DNA from: Diospyros lotus
Lineage: Eukaryota > Streptophyta > Magnoliopsida > Ericales > Ebenaceae
Direction of reading: 5' to 3'
NCBI RefSeq assembly: GCF_014633365.1
Contig: NC_068345.1
Coordinates: 10,920,058-10,984,057, forward strand
DNA: 64,000 nucleotides
Shown: piece by piece, positions 1-11,668 of the stretch
Layout: every line of letters starts with the position of its first letter
How positions within the stretch are numbered: position 1 is the stretch's first letter
Position numbers and translations under genes: made by a program
The notes under the pieces: generated by a model
Databases searched by the model: none
What the model was told of the DNA's origin: nothing
Seen by the model: the letters and a program-made list of their open reading frames with translations, nothing else

Positions 1-2855
1 ACCATGTATCACTATGCAAATGTGCATAAAATTCCAATATCATTATCAATTCTCACAGGCTTGCAAGCCATCAATCAATACATGCAAGAGTGCATCATTT
101 CATTATCAATATCAATTTTCCTGGCTCACAAGCCATAAATCGATGCATGCAAAAGTGCATCAGTTCCATAAAACCTCACAATAAATATGAAGCCAACCTA
201 CCGAGCTATGGCTACCTCGTCCCACACCAGGTGCTCCAAGGTACCCTTTCTCCCTCCGCACAAAATAATAGGTGCGCAAAACATATATATGTGTAACATG
301 TACATGTATGCATCATATATGCATTTGCCAACCACATGTATTTAAATTCTTGTTTCCGCGATATTCATACTTTCAACATCACTTACCCATACCGGGTATT
401 TGTCCATCATCAAATAAATTCAACATATCTTACTTCATAACATTACCACACTCAAGATGTAATTTATGACACATAAATGCTTGATATAATTTATAACACA
501 GGAATAATTTTTGAGAGATGCTATTTAATATTAAACCTTGATTCACCAGCTAAGGAGTATTATAAATTTAATAACTACTTTTCCCATCATATGATTGTTG
601 TGATTTCATTTAACCAGTGACAATATGCATTTACTTGCATTCGTGCTCATAGCTTAAATTCATGATTAGTCCCCATGCAATCAAAATGACCACACCACGC
701 GAAATTGCTAGTCAAAATAAATCGAAAGTTTTTCTAAGGCGAAGGACCAACTAGAACATATTTTTGTAAATGTCTTCATTTTGAAAAACTAACTCCCGGT
801 ATTTTGATAACTAACATTCATTGTTGTAAGAATGATTTTTAATGAATTTTTCAACAAACAAAAGCTATATATTTCGAGGGTGGTAAAATCCCAAGTTCTT
901 GAGTTTGTACTAAAAAAAAAATTCTTTTTTTTTTTTTATTGTTATGGATTTTGATTTTTTTGATATTTTTATTGAAACCAAATAGGGATACTTTCTTATT
1001 TACATTTATGTATTAAAGTAAATGAAAGGTAAAATATAAATTAAAGAAAATGAAAACATTTACTTAAGGAATGTAAATGGATGGGGTGTGAGCAGAGAGC
1101 TCAAAATCAAGGGCTTGTGGGAAGAGCTCGGGACGAGCTCACAGGCAAAGCTTTACGAAAAGAGCTCGGGAGAGCTTGCAATTAAGGCTTATGGGAAGAG
1201 CTCGGGAGAGCTTGCAATTAAGGCTTATGGGAAGAGCTCGGGAGAGCTCGAGGTCATGAGTTCATGAAAAGGGACTTGCGGCCAAAGGCTTACGGGGAGA
1301 GCTCAAAAAGAGCTCGTGGAAAGAACTGGAGGGAAGAGCTCGGAAAGAGCTCTCTAGAACATAAATGAAGCTGAATGTGTATATATATATATATATAAAG
1401 GTGGGTTAGTCGAATAGAATAAGGGCATTCAAACGACTGTTTAAGCATGAATAAGGTGGATTGGCTAGGTAAGGCATGGCTCGGATAAGCTTTTCAAATC
1501 AGTGAGGGGTAACAGCTCGTTACGCATGTATGTATATGTGTATTTATAAGTGGGTCTCCTATATAGGCGAACAATATATGTTTTTAGTTGAGGCTTTTGC
1601 TATTTGTGCAGGACATCCGAATACCTCAATAGAATCGTTCGAATGAGTGGCAGATGACTTGGCATTTTACATTCCGACATAGCACATATAAATATAAGAG
1701 GCATTTGGAACAGCAAGCCGATTCGGATATGATACACACACACACATATATATATATACATTTAACACTGTTTCTTTGGATGCAGAATAAGCAAAGGTTC
1801 TCATCCTCACCTAGCTATATAAATGCCATTCACGAAGAAAGATTGGGGTGAAAGCAAACCCCATTTTGAGACCGCAAGGAGACCCACAAAGAGATACAAA
1901 AATAAAAGGCTGAACACAATGAACTAAAATGAACACAGCGAGCTAAAATGAACACATCGAGCCAACATGTACACATCAATCGTATTAGCAGAAGAAGATA
2001 TAGGCTACCTTGCACAAGGATATAAGAAGATATATAAAAGAACTTGCAAGAATGAAAAGGGAATGAACAAAGGGAAACTTACATAAAGTTAAAGAAGAAA
2101 GTAAAAATCAAGGAAACTTGCATTGAAATATAGAATATATATATATATATATAAGAGAGCTTGCATTGAAAATAAGTGGAAGTGCGAGAAGAACTTACCT
2201 GATGAAGATGAAATCTAAGAAGAACACCACCAGCCTCTTCCACTTAACTTACTCCACCACAGTAATGAAGAAGGAGAAAAACAACAGCAACGTAGCAATA
2301 GTGAATGAACAATGAAGAAAAAGAAGAAGAATGTTGATTAAGAAGAAGTAGTTTTAGATGGGAAATGAGAGTACGCACAAGAGAAAGGTCACTGATGCAG
2401 ATGAAACATGAAGAGGGAAATGCACAGTCTCCACCTGCAACTTGGTCGAAATGACCTAATTGCCCTTCACCTTTACAATGGTCAAAAGAAATACCAAGGG
2501 CACTATTGACATTTGCTGGCTCATTTAATTTATTATGATTTTCTTTTAAAAGTTTTAAATTTCATTTCTCAATTGGGATCAGCCCATGCCTCACTAACCC
2601 AAATAAATTTTCATCATCCAAAACCATTCATAATATAATTAAAAATTTTGAACACATCTCAATGGCCCAATTTATTTGAACTTTCCCCACATTTTTGGAT
2701 CCCATTTGAATAGGCTACAAAATTCTTATTTCCACTTCCTATTTATTCCAATAATAATAAAAATAATATTTTCAATCCTCAATTAGTTAAAGAAAAAATT
2801 TTGAGCCCAAAATAAAATACCCAAAAATGTCTAGACCCCCTAACGGGTCATTACA
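1..2855 (-). mobile_element. LTR of a retrotransposon, cut by left window edge
   Basis: Read on the minus strand it begins at 2855 with TGTAATGACCCG, a usual start for plant Ty3/gypsy LTRs, and runs left past base 1, so it exceeds 2.8 kb. No convincing coding frame is present. The stretch 70-290 matches 20605-20790 in the opposite orientation (for example gcgcacctattattttg is shared), so this and the LTR-like region at 18.4-21.3 kb belong to one family. TA microsatellites beside a 'gggtta' motif near 1380-1410 recur in that relative. Its 3' end and target duplication lie outside the window. Confidence 0.6.
1090..1345. repeat. 36-bp minisatellite rich in gagctcggga
   Basis: Copies of a unit made of 'gcttgcaattaaggcttat' plus 'gggaagagctcgggaga' follow one another at 1174 and 1210, with degenerate units on both sides. 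The palindrome GAGCTC recurs many times. It lies inside the LTR that covers this end of the window. Confidence 0.7.
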
Positions 2856-2906
2856 TGAACTTTCTAAGGGTCACCCATCCTTGAGCTACCAAGCACGCTT
2901 AACCCG
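2856..2906 (-). other. 5S rRNA-like segment (3' half, degenerate)
   Basis: On the minus strand this stretch reads GGTTAAGCGTGCTTGG, a short gap, then AGGATGGGTGACC and a degenerate 'AAGTTC'. These are the box A and box C blocks of the internal promoter of plant 5S rRNA, in the right order. The 5' half of 5S is absent and the spacing is shortened, so it is not a working 5S gene. Plant LTRs carrying 5S-derived sequence are known from Cassandra-type elements; whether this fragment belongs to that type is inference. Confidence 0.6.
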
Positions 2907-3038
2907 AGAATTTTTTATCCATATTCAGCTCAAAAGGTATCTAGTTAGTGTTGTTTCCTTCTTTACTATCCTCGATATTTATACTAGTTTCTCTAGAGTT
3001 CCTTCTTGGATCTAACCTTGGGCTCTCAGGGTATTACA
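2856..3038 (-). mobile_element. 5' fragment (183 bp) of a second LTR
   Basis: On the minus strand a new LTR start, TGTAATACCCTGAGAGCCC, sits at 3038, directly next to the broken end of the gypsy pol frame. The fragment runs only to 2856, where the LTR starting at 2855 takes over. The order implies insertion into pol first, then a second insertion or recombination into this LTR. No target duplication can be checked because the far ends are missing. Confidence 0.55.
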
Positions 3039-3680
3039 GAATCATCCTATTTCGTAATACTTTCTACCTCCACTCCAGTATACTAACTAGCATTTCATCA
3101 TTAGAAACATCATCCCTGACTTCTATGGTCTAATAGTTAACAATGTGCTGGGGATCCGACACGTACTTCCTCAACATAGACACATGGAAGACATTGTGAA
3201 CACCGAATAACTGAGGTGGCAAAGCCAACCTTTACGCCAAAGTCCCAACTCACTCCAATATTTTAAACTGTCCAACGTAATGGGGACTTAACTTCCCCAA
3301 AACTCCAAATCAACACACACGTTTTTTGGGCATTACCCTCAACCATACATGATCGTCCACATCAAATTCCATGTCACGCTACATCTTGTTCGCGTAACTC
3401 TTTTTGTCTATCTTGGGTTGTTTTCATTCGGGCCCTAATGTTTAAATCTTTTTTGTCATCTGTTCAATGACTTCAAGTCCCAACAATGCTCTATCTCCGA
3501 ATTCCTCCCAACAAATGGGTGATCTACATAGCCTGCCATATAATGCCTTATAAGGTAGCATCCCAATACACATGTAATGACTATTATTATAGGTGAATTC
3601 CACCAACGAAAATTGATCGTCCCAACTACCATGAAAATCCAGCACACATGCCCTAAGCATATCTCACATTGGACAGTAAT
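3039..3680 (-). pseudogene. Ty3/gypsy pol 3' end: integrase C-terminal part, decayed
   Basis: Minus-strand translation near 3660-3440 gives 'MLRACVLDFHGSWDD', 'VEFTYNNS' and 'PYKALYGRLCRSPICW', which are typical of the end of a Ty3/gypsy integrase core. Further downstream (3440-3130) shifted frames keep the post-core pieces, including a 'FGVHNVFHVSMLRKY'-like stretch. Frameshifts and stops break it repeatedly. The frame ends at 3039 where an LTR begins, so a chromodomain, if once present, is lost. It is the continuation of the pol remnant at 5076-6197; the integrase core between them is missing. Confidence 0.8.
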
Positions 3681-5075
3681 TCGACGTGTTCCTCGAAAAA
3701 ACGTATTAACCTCGAATAGCGTGTAAAGCAACAACACTTATAGTGGTCCTTTTTTGGCCAGTAATTATCCAAGGAAATCAATATTTATGATTTTCCTAAT
3801 TTCTTCCATAATTTCCTCAATTTTTTTTATTTTTCTCTATTTTTCGTAACCTTTCTTCCCTTAGAAAATTCATAATAAATACCTAACACCCAATTTCACC
3901 AAATATTTTTGCACAGATATTCCTAAAATAATTTTACAAAAATTTTAAAAATAATTTTAGATTTTTTTCGTACCTCGCGTGCCAAGAGAATAGACTGTAA
4001 GTGGGATCTGCGCATGCAGCCCAAGTGCCCTGTCTTTTTCGGCTTTCTTCTCCGGCTTCGACGGTCTGCAACGATCTCCGATGACCGATCTAGCTACACG
4101 GCTTTGAAGTGCTCCTCGAGCCGGATCTAAGGGTACCCTCAGGTAGCCGAAAGACTCACCGGAAATACCTCAAAAGATCGATTACAGGTGTGGCTTTGGC
4201 GAGGCCCGATTTTCCGACGAGTCTCTGAAACTGCTTAAATCCTACACCAAAACCTCCCAAATTCTCCAAAAATGCTCCCTAGCACTCAAGGAACAAAAGC
4301 CCTATGTTTTCAATGCTCGATTCTTGCTAAAATTCCCCGATTTGCCTTTGATTTTGAATGAAACCCTCGGCCTTTTGAACCCTTTTTATACCCATTTTCC
4401 ACCAAAATTTCAACCATACATAAGCTTTCCTATACCCTAAGCCTCGAATCGAGCTAAATGATGATGAAATTCCCTTGAAATTTCTGGCTAAATTTTTTAT
4501 TATTTTGAAATTAATTTCCCGTCATCTCACCGTCGATCCCGGCCAATACCTTTGGCCAATCGAGTCATGATGGCCTAGAGACCATTCTTAACCCCCTTGG
4601 AAGACTCCTCGACGATTGCCGCAAAGTTGGCTGGTGATTTGCAGGTTTCACACATGTTTTCTGTTATTTACACTTTCACCCCTAACTTTTGATATTTCAC
4701 TTTTCTACTAGTATCTCTCAAACCTTAGGTTTTCAACTTATTCCATTAGAGTCCACAAGTTTATGATGTCTTATTACACCCTCTAAAGTCTAGAAAAAAC
4801 CCTCATTTTAACCACCCTCAGTCAAATTTTAGATTCTGTACCTTGGCCCAAATGCCCCTAATCGCGTATTTTCGACCCCAAACCTTTATGAATCTCTTAT
4901 TTTTGACAACCCATGATTCTTTAGGCATTTTTACCCTCCAAGTTACACCTTGGTATGGTCACTTATCTTTTCGTTCATGTTTTATAATTTACACATTAAC
5001 CCGAAAGTATGACAAACTGCATTTTGACCTAAAAGATTTCTAAAACACTTTTAATATAAAATTATGGGTATTGCA
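3681..5075 (-). mobile_element. Partial LTR inserted in integrase, minus orientation
   Basis: Reading the minus strand, integrase sequence stops at 5076 and TGCAATACCCATAATTTTAT starts at 5075. A TATA box (TATAAAAAGG) lies at 4390-4381. The region around 4080-4160 resembles 7170-7260 of the solo LTR at 6198-8969 in inverted orientation, and 'acacg..attcgagg' motifs near 3700 match the 3' part of the LTR at 57620-59777. The canonical ...TTACA end is absent, and about 100 codons of integrase are missing on the far side, so a deletion took both the LTR end and the integrase core. The 3681 boundary is approximate. Confidence 0.6.
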
Positions 5076-5556
5076 TCTATTTTCAAGCCATCCCACTAAA
5101 ACTATGGCTGGAGATTCTGATACATCTTTGTCGTACCCAAATGGATAGCGTAACGGGACTTGTGAGCTTCTGAAAAAATTCCATTCCTAATCTCTACATC
5201 ATTAGGAACACAAATTCGCCCCTGAAATAGCAACAGGCCATCACCCCTTTGACTGAATCCCACTAAGGAAAATTTTCCCACATCTGTCAAATTCAAGGCT
5301 AATTTCACATCATGGGGCTGCTGAACTCGAATCTACTCAATCAAATCAAACTACACCCTTATGTAAACACAACACACGATAGGCCTCTAATCAAGATTAG
5401 AGATAGACATCTCACCCATCTGTCTCAATAGCATCCATTCCTGAACCATCATAGCTGTTATGGAAGCTCCCTTGCGACTAGGTGCATCGACCACCACATT
5501 GGCCTTTCCCGAGTGATACAAAATTTCACAATCGTAGTCCTTGAAAAGGTTTATCC
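5076..5556 (-). pseudogene. Ty3/gypsy pol: RNase H tail and integrase N-terminal domain
   Basis: Minus-strand frames give 'LFKDYDCEILYHSGKANVV' (about 5550-5490), the standard end of the RNase H region, and then 'EAHKSRYAIHLGTTKMYQNL' (about 5180-5110), the start of the HHCC zinc-binding integrase domain. The first fragment lies directly against the reverse transcriptase end at 5564, so the RNase H core of roughly 170 residues has been deleted. Stops interrupt the frame, including two just before the LTR junction at 5076. Confidence 0.75.
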
Positions 5557-6197
5557 ATCTACATTACCAAAAGTCACACTTATTGAATTTTGCATACAAT
5601 TGTTTATCCCTGAGACTTTGCAAGGTTGCCCTAAGATGGGTCTCATGTTCTTCCAAGCTCAGCGAGTAAATAAGGATATCATCGATGAACACAATAACAG
5701 AACAATCCAAGTATTCCCTGAATACCCTATTCATCAAATCTGTGAAGACTGCTAAGGCATTTGTTAACCCAAATGGCATGGCCACTAACTCATAATGGCC
5801 ATATGGGGTGCAAAATTTTATCTTTTGCATATCTTCTTCTCTGACCCTCACTTGATGATACCCTGATTTCAAATCAATCTTCGAAAAGATTGAGGCTTCT
5901 TGGAGTTGGTTTAACAAGTCATGATCAACACATGGGATAAGGTACTTATTCTTCAATGTCACTTGATTTAACTATCGATAGTCGATGTATAGTCTCATGG
6001 ATCCATCTTTCTTCCTCAAAAACAAACTGGAACACCCTAAGGTGAGGCACTTGGGCGGATGAATCCTTTCTCAATCAGTTCTTGTAACTACACCTTCAAT
6101 TCCTTTAATTCATTAGCTACTATTCTATAAGGTCCTTGGAAATATGATGCATACCTGGCACCAACTCAATAGAAAACTAAACCTCCCTCAATGGTGG
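5557..6197 (-). pseudogene. Ty3/gypsy reverse transcriptase, decayed
   Basis: The longest open piece (5962-5564) has the gypsy RT blocks in order: '[15 protein letters not shown]' with the first catalytic Asp, 'MPFGLTNA', '[11 protein letters not shown]' with the FIDD catalytic pair, and '[11 protein letters not shown]' at the end of the domain. Upstream (6197-5963) the N-terminal RT region is recognisable but has stops and at least one frameshift; for example a Trp position before 'GVPV' reads TAG. RT would copy the element's RNA to DNA in cytoplasmic particles; this copy cannot. The frame continues beyond the solo LTR at 8970. Confidence 0.85.
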
Positions 6198-8969
6198 TGT
6201 AATAGCCGAGAAATTCTTAAGGTTATAAATGAAATTTTATGAAGGGTATAAGTGGAATTTTTGTAAGAACGAGGCTATAGGGTACAACAACACAGTTTCA
6301 AGTGACCAAATCGACCGAATGGAGTACCCCATACCCTAGATGTTTAAGGAAAATGGAATAGTATTGAAGAGTGATTCAAGGCATGATTTTAGGTATCAAA
6401 AGAAATTAGATTGGGAACGGTTTTCGGTACAATTTTGGATTAGGCTGAAAAATTGAATCGACATAGGAAACTTTAGAAAAGTCAACTGAGTGTTTTGAGG
6501 ACTTAGATTTTATATATGGAACAACCCTTGAGTGATTTCAGGTTAAAACGAAAGGAATTAAGGCCAAATCGATCAATCGGACCTAAGTGTAATTTACTGA
6601 TTTTGTTTGAGAAAAGTCAAAATGATGGTTTTTTGGACATTTTAGGTATGGAATGAAGAGTACAAAACATGTGGGCCTTAATGGTAGTATTGGATAGATC
6701 AATGGCCTTAAGGAAAGAGGTAAACTAAGATTAGAAATTAGTTAAGAGGCTGAAGTGCAATAAACCAAAAATTAGGTGTGAACACAGCCAAAAATTGACT
6801 GTCGCACTGCCAAAAATTAGTTAGTTTAGTGATGGGACAGTTGAGAGAGGGCAGAGAAAGGTTGTATATGATGTGGGGAGGCTTGGGGGCCAAGCCTTGG
6901 CTTTTGATTGGTTGAAAATTGATCGATTTTTGTTTATAAATAGCTAGGTTTTCGATCAAGAATTGGCACTCAAATTATTCACGATTGAGAGTGATTCAAA
7001 GAGAGTGGATAGAGGACTTTTTATCCTTGCATCAAGGGGAGAAAAACTGGAGAATTTGGAGTGTTTGAAGGTATTTCGAAGCTCGGTCAAAGACGCGAAG
7101 CGGACGCTAGAGCCATGCCTGTAACTACCCGTTTGGGGTTTTTTTTTCTTTGAGTTTTCGAGCACCAAGTGGAGCCATCTGGATCGGCTAAGTGAGAGCT
7201 TCAAGGGGATGGGTTCAGATCGTCCATCGAAGGAGTCGCTGGCAGCCGGATTTAAGGAAGACGACTGGCGCGTAGTTTGCACGCGCCACCTTTCAAGCGC
7301 AAACATATGTTGGGCGCATGGGATAGGGGTAAATATGGAATTTTCTTTGTATATTTTTCTTAAATTATTTTAGGAATTATCATGTTAAAAAATTTGAAAA
7401 AATGTTTGAGGAGATAATTATTTTGGAATTATCGACGTGAAAACTAGGGAAAAATAAAGGAAATTAAGAAAAATTAAGGAAAATAGATTTTTTATGCTCC
7501 CTTAATTAAATATGGTGTTTAGGGAGTATCATGGCTCGAGGTTGAGTATGTGTTTGAGGTGTGACACGCAAATCGTGGCTGTGCACGAGGATCGAGGCAT
7601 TCTGAATACGTTCGAGGTAAGTGTTCACCCCCAAAACTTGATTTATTGTTAGTGTTCTATCAAAAAACTTGGTTTTTAGTTTATTATAAATTTTTTAGTT
7701 AGTGAGTGTTCGCCCCTAAAACTTGATTTATTGTGAGTGTTCTACCAAAAAACTTGGTTTTTAGTTTATTGTAAATGTTTTGGTTAGTGAGTGTTCGCCC
7801 CCAAAATTTGATTTATTATAGGTGTTTCTACCCCTAAAATTTGGTATTTGTGCTATCTAAATGTGTTGTGAATTCCTACAAAATGGTTTTGTTGCATGCG
7901 AACGATAATCAGTGATGGTTGGTTTCATGTGGGAGGTTCGTCCTTAAATGTTTTATACGTGTGCATTGTATTTTATGAAATGTTGTTTATATGATGCATT
8001 GAGTTGCGATATGTGGCATTGTCATGCGTTTTGTGTTGTTCATATGGGATGTTAGCCTGGAATGTTATCTGGATAGTGTAGTCGTAATTTCCCAATGGTG
8101 TTGCCAAAATAATGTATAGGGGTATCTTGTGCTGGTGTGCATGTCGGGATAGCTGCTTAGGTTTTCGTGCTAGGTCGTATGGTTAAGGAAGCTACACTAG
8201 GATGACTAAGTGGTCCATATGGGATTTGAGTTAGGATTGGATAGTGGTTCCTGAATGCTTTTGAGTGGGAATGTATTCCTTAACGTAATTATGGTGAGAT
8301 GGGTTCCTACGTTAATGTGACCTTTCTGGGTCGGGAGCGGTAATGATTGTTCCCAAGGTGTTGGGGAGATGGGTTAACCTTGCCCCTCTTAAGCTAAAAC
8401 CACATCATGTCGATGTGTTAGTGTGCTGATGTTACCTTTAGAGAGATTGTTCTTTCCCCGTGGTAGGGTTAAGCGCTGTGAGTGATTCTCTTAGGCAAAG
8501 GCTTATCAGGTTGTGTCAATTTGTTTCATGTCTTGCATATATTCATGAAAACGTGTTTTGAACTCTCACTTAGATGATTCATCATCTAATATGGACTTTG
8601 TCCCTGAAATATTCAAATGTTCCAGGTGAAGGCAGAAGGGATTGTCGAGGAGTGACGGCAATTAGTGGATAATTTATACTATGTCGTTTTCAATTATGTT
8701 GTTTATTTTGATGACGTCATGTAAAACATTGTTTTGGCTTTATGTTATGAATAAAGTGGTTTTGGTTATGTTCTATTGAGGTTTCAATCTAGCTTCCGCA
8801 TTTGAGGTAATTTACCTGTCTTAGTTTATTAATGATTCTAAGCTGATATACTAAGAAGGTGTAACGGGATCTTCAAGGAACGATTTTTGTATTGAGTTTC
8901 CGTTGAAAAAAATATATATATCTCCGAAATCTTATGTTACCTAACGCCTTGGAAAAGCAGGGTGTTACA
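6198..8969 (+). mobile_element. Solo LTR, 2772 bp, inserted in gypsy pol
   Basis: Ends are TGTAATAGCC and GGGTGTTACA, giving the 5-bp inverted terminal pair TGTAA/TTACA. Flanks are GGTGG (6193-6197) and GTTGG (8970-8974), a 4/5 match to a 5-bp target duplication. Minus-strand pol coding resumes across the insert (LLGLP on one side, PPLREV on the other), which confirms both borders. A TATA box (TATAAATAG, 6935-6943) sets plus orientation. The 3' third shares 'gatggttcatcatctaa'-like sequence with the LTR at 57620-59777. It carries no internal retroelement genes; short open frames in it are not genes. Confidence 0.88.
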
Positions 8970-9935
8970 GTTGGTAATCCTAACAATTCTTTAGGAAATA
9001 CATAAAAAAAATTCCCTAACTACTAGAATATCTGACAATTCTGCCTTGTTCTCCTTACTCGTCATCACAAAAACCAGATATGCCTCACATCCATGTTACA
9101 CCAACTTCTCCGCCTTCATTATAGAAATCACAGGTGTGGAACTCATTTGATTGATGCCTCGATACACTATAACTGGCTATTGAGGTAACTCAAAATGGAT
9201 TACCTGGTGCCAACAATCGACCTTGGCATAATGTTGGAATAGCCAATCCATGCCCAAAATAAGGTCAAAATCCTTTATGTTCAATAGCACCAAATTTCCT
9301 GAAAGCTCCTATCATGCACCATAATTTTACAACCCCTATAAAGTTCACTGCATACCAATTCCACATTCCTTGACGTAGACACAATCAAATAATACGATAA
9401 TAATGTTCTAGGAAATGGAATATAACATAAAACTCGAGGTGCAACAAAAGATTATGTGGATCTTGTGTAAAATAAAACACACACATCAACATCATATATG
9501 GAGAGAATACCTTGCACCATATCCTTCCCCTTCTCAGCCTCAGTTGCAGTCAAAGCCAATACTCGACCCTAAACGTGGGGTATTTCAGCATTCCCGGTGT
9601 ACTATCCCTGTGGTAGTGCCAAGAGTGGAGTTGTCCCCTGAACTCTGAGGACTATCAACCTCTAACCCTATCTGTGACCCTGGTTCCCAGATTTCTATCC
9701 TTCCTATTATGGTGGCTGAGTACAAACACGTGGCAACAACATATGGCGATAAGTGGAAATAGGTGGTAGCAGCAAGGGCCACACAGGGCCCTATGTGAAA
9801 CAACAAGGCAGCGCTTGGCCTCGCACATGGTATGCAAGTGGCCTGCCCAACAAATTGATGCCATTTTGGTGTCAACTGGCTTGAAATAATTCCAACAAAA
9901 ATTAGCTTTCGCATGCACCCGAGGCTCAGACTTGC
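8970..9935 (-). pseudogene. Ty3/gypsy gag end, protease and RT linker, decayed
   Basis: Minus-strand pieces include 'KAELSDILVVREFFYVFPKE' near 9050-8980 (the link from protease to RT) and 'LILGMDWLFQHYAKVDCW' near 9250-9190 (the end of the protease domain). Both sit in the order expected upstream of the RT at 5557-6197. From about 9420 to 9935 the frame is too decayed to assign firmly. Cys/His-rich pieces there could be remains of the gag zinc knuckle, but I would not insist. Multiple stops are present. Confidence 0.65.
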
Positions 9936-10260
9936 GACCTACCTTAGCCTCCTACGTGTGCGTGCCATCTGCTCTACCTTATCCCTCACTTATTATTATG
10001 CACACAATTAATTTTAAGCAAACCCCACAACAGTTTCTAACGATTTCACCTAGACCCCACAAATTCTGGAATTTCACACTCACACCCCACATCATCAATA
10101 TCACTCATATCCCAATTTTTTTACCAAATACTTGCCCATTTCTTTAAAATAAAATAAATTAATATTAATATTTCCTCTTAAAATTCTTTAAAACTATAAA
10201 TTCTCAATAAATTATTTTAAATACTCATATTATTATTTTTCAAAAATACTGGGATGTTAC
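9936..10260 (-). mobile_element. LTR 5' fragment, minus orientation
   Basis: On the minus strand it starts at 10260 with TGTAACATCCCAGTATTTT, matching the start of the LTR at 15899 (TGTAACATCCCAAG), and the AT-rich first 300 bases of both look alike. Only this first part is present before decayed gag sequence begins, so the LTR is truncated. The 9936 border is approximate. Confidence 0.55.
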
Positions 10261-10866
10261 ATATGATGTGGTGGGCTTTTCATTTCAATCCATTTTGCAA
10301 TCTTAACTCTCATTTTTGTTTATTGAGTTGTAATTTTGTAGATTTTCTTTATAAATAAGATGAATCTTGATTGAGGGACTATGCTTGGCTTACGTCAACA
10401 CAAAAACAATGAAGGAATGGTAATATATTGCATCCAAACCTCCCTCCATGTGCATATAGGCTAACCAAATACAAAAATGAGATTACTAAGCAAAAATAAA
10501 TTTGAAAGAAAATACAGCAATGAAGTTTACATCTTTATGAGCTTCTATTATACAGTTCACATTAATAACTTGGTAGTAATAAAGATAATGGGAGTTAACC
10601 AACTATTAGTTCTAGTTTGAAGGGTGAAAAAGTTTATAATATAATTATGAAAACCTATATTGGAATTTCTATATGTTTACTATTGCATGCTCTCTCTTTT
10701 TATTGCCCAAAAACCAAAGTAAGGCAGAATTGCTATAGTAAAATTATTATAGTTTGGGCAGAATTCAATAAGATTTTTATGGGTTCAAATCATGACCAAA
10801 AATTTCAAATTCTATACCAAAACAAAGTCTATGATGTCTAGTTTACAAATAAATAAATGTATTGCA
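10261..10866. repeat. Non-coding segment with two further copies at 45.2 and 47.1 kb
   Basis: Bases 10263-10535 align with 45243-45445 and 47157-47395: shared strings include 'gcttggcttacgtcaacac' and 'catccaaacctccctccatg'. The segment contains a TATA-like ctttataaataag but no useful open frame. It lies between two LTRs of one family and is probably host sequence or a diverged repeat that predates them. The part 10540-10866 has no match that I can see beyond weak likeness to 15950-16080. Confidence 0.6.
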
Positions 10867-11540
10867 TGTAACGGCCCGCCTCCTGGAGCCCCTGTGCACC
10901 AAGAGGATCCGTGAAAGGGTCATTACTTAAATGATACCAAACAATTACCCAACTACAATTCATACACAACCCTTTTTGAAATCATAACTTTTTACATCGC
11001 ATAACATTTCATAACTGTCTTTACATAATCATTCACAACTTGAGCCCACTTGGGCTTACATAACATACCTCCATCTCACAAACATAAAACATTACTTTTA
11101 ACACGAGCACCATGACAGCCATGATCTAGTTTCGGGAGGGCTCTGCACTTGCTACCATGACTCGACGGTCTGGACCCAAACCCCGCTGAATGAATCTGAC
11201 AACTCAGACAAATCCCAGACCTGGAATAATGGAAAGCAAACGTGAGTCACAAGACTCAGCAAGCTCTAGAAAGGAAAGTTGTAGGGTATAGATAAGACTC
11301 TTCCCATAACACCCCATGCAATTCATGCCAATGCAACGCTATGTCATGTCATGCCCAATGCCTGTCTTATTTCTAGATACACAAACATATAATAAACTTC
11401 ACATAGACGGTCCTTGGGGCCCATATCAAACACACATTGGCACCCAAGTCCCACATACAAACCTGATATCAGCCTTTTATAGGCTACCATACCATTTCCC
11501 TTACATGTCCATTTCTGTCCCTATTAACATAATCTATTGT

Positions 11541-11668
11541 CGTGGGTCTCATCCCAGGGTCTTACTATTGCCATAGGTCTCACTCCTAAGGTCTTTCTGT
11601 TGCAGTGGGTCTCACTCCCAAGGTCTTACAGTGGGTCTCACTCCCAAGGTGTTACTGTGGGCCACGCC
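11541..11668. repeat. Short direct repeats (gtgggtctcactcccaaggt)
   Basis: Four to five degenerate copies of a gtgggtctcaNtccNaaggtcttac unit follow one another, with spacing about 27-40 bases. They lie in the outer LTR and have no coding role that I can see. Confidence 0.7.

Noticed and set aside
2856..2906. A functional 5S rRNA gene
   Set aside because: Only the 3' half is present, with shortened spacing and many changes.
6956..7306. 116-codon minus-strand ORF
   Set aside because: It lies inside a solo LTR, antisense to its leader, with no recognisable domain.
9585..9914. 109-codon minus-strand ORF as an independent gene
   Set aside because: It lies where decayed gag of the gypsy element is expected and has no gene features of its own.
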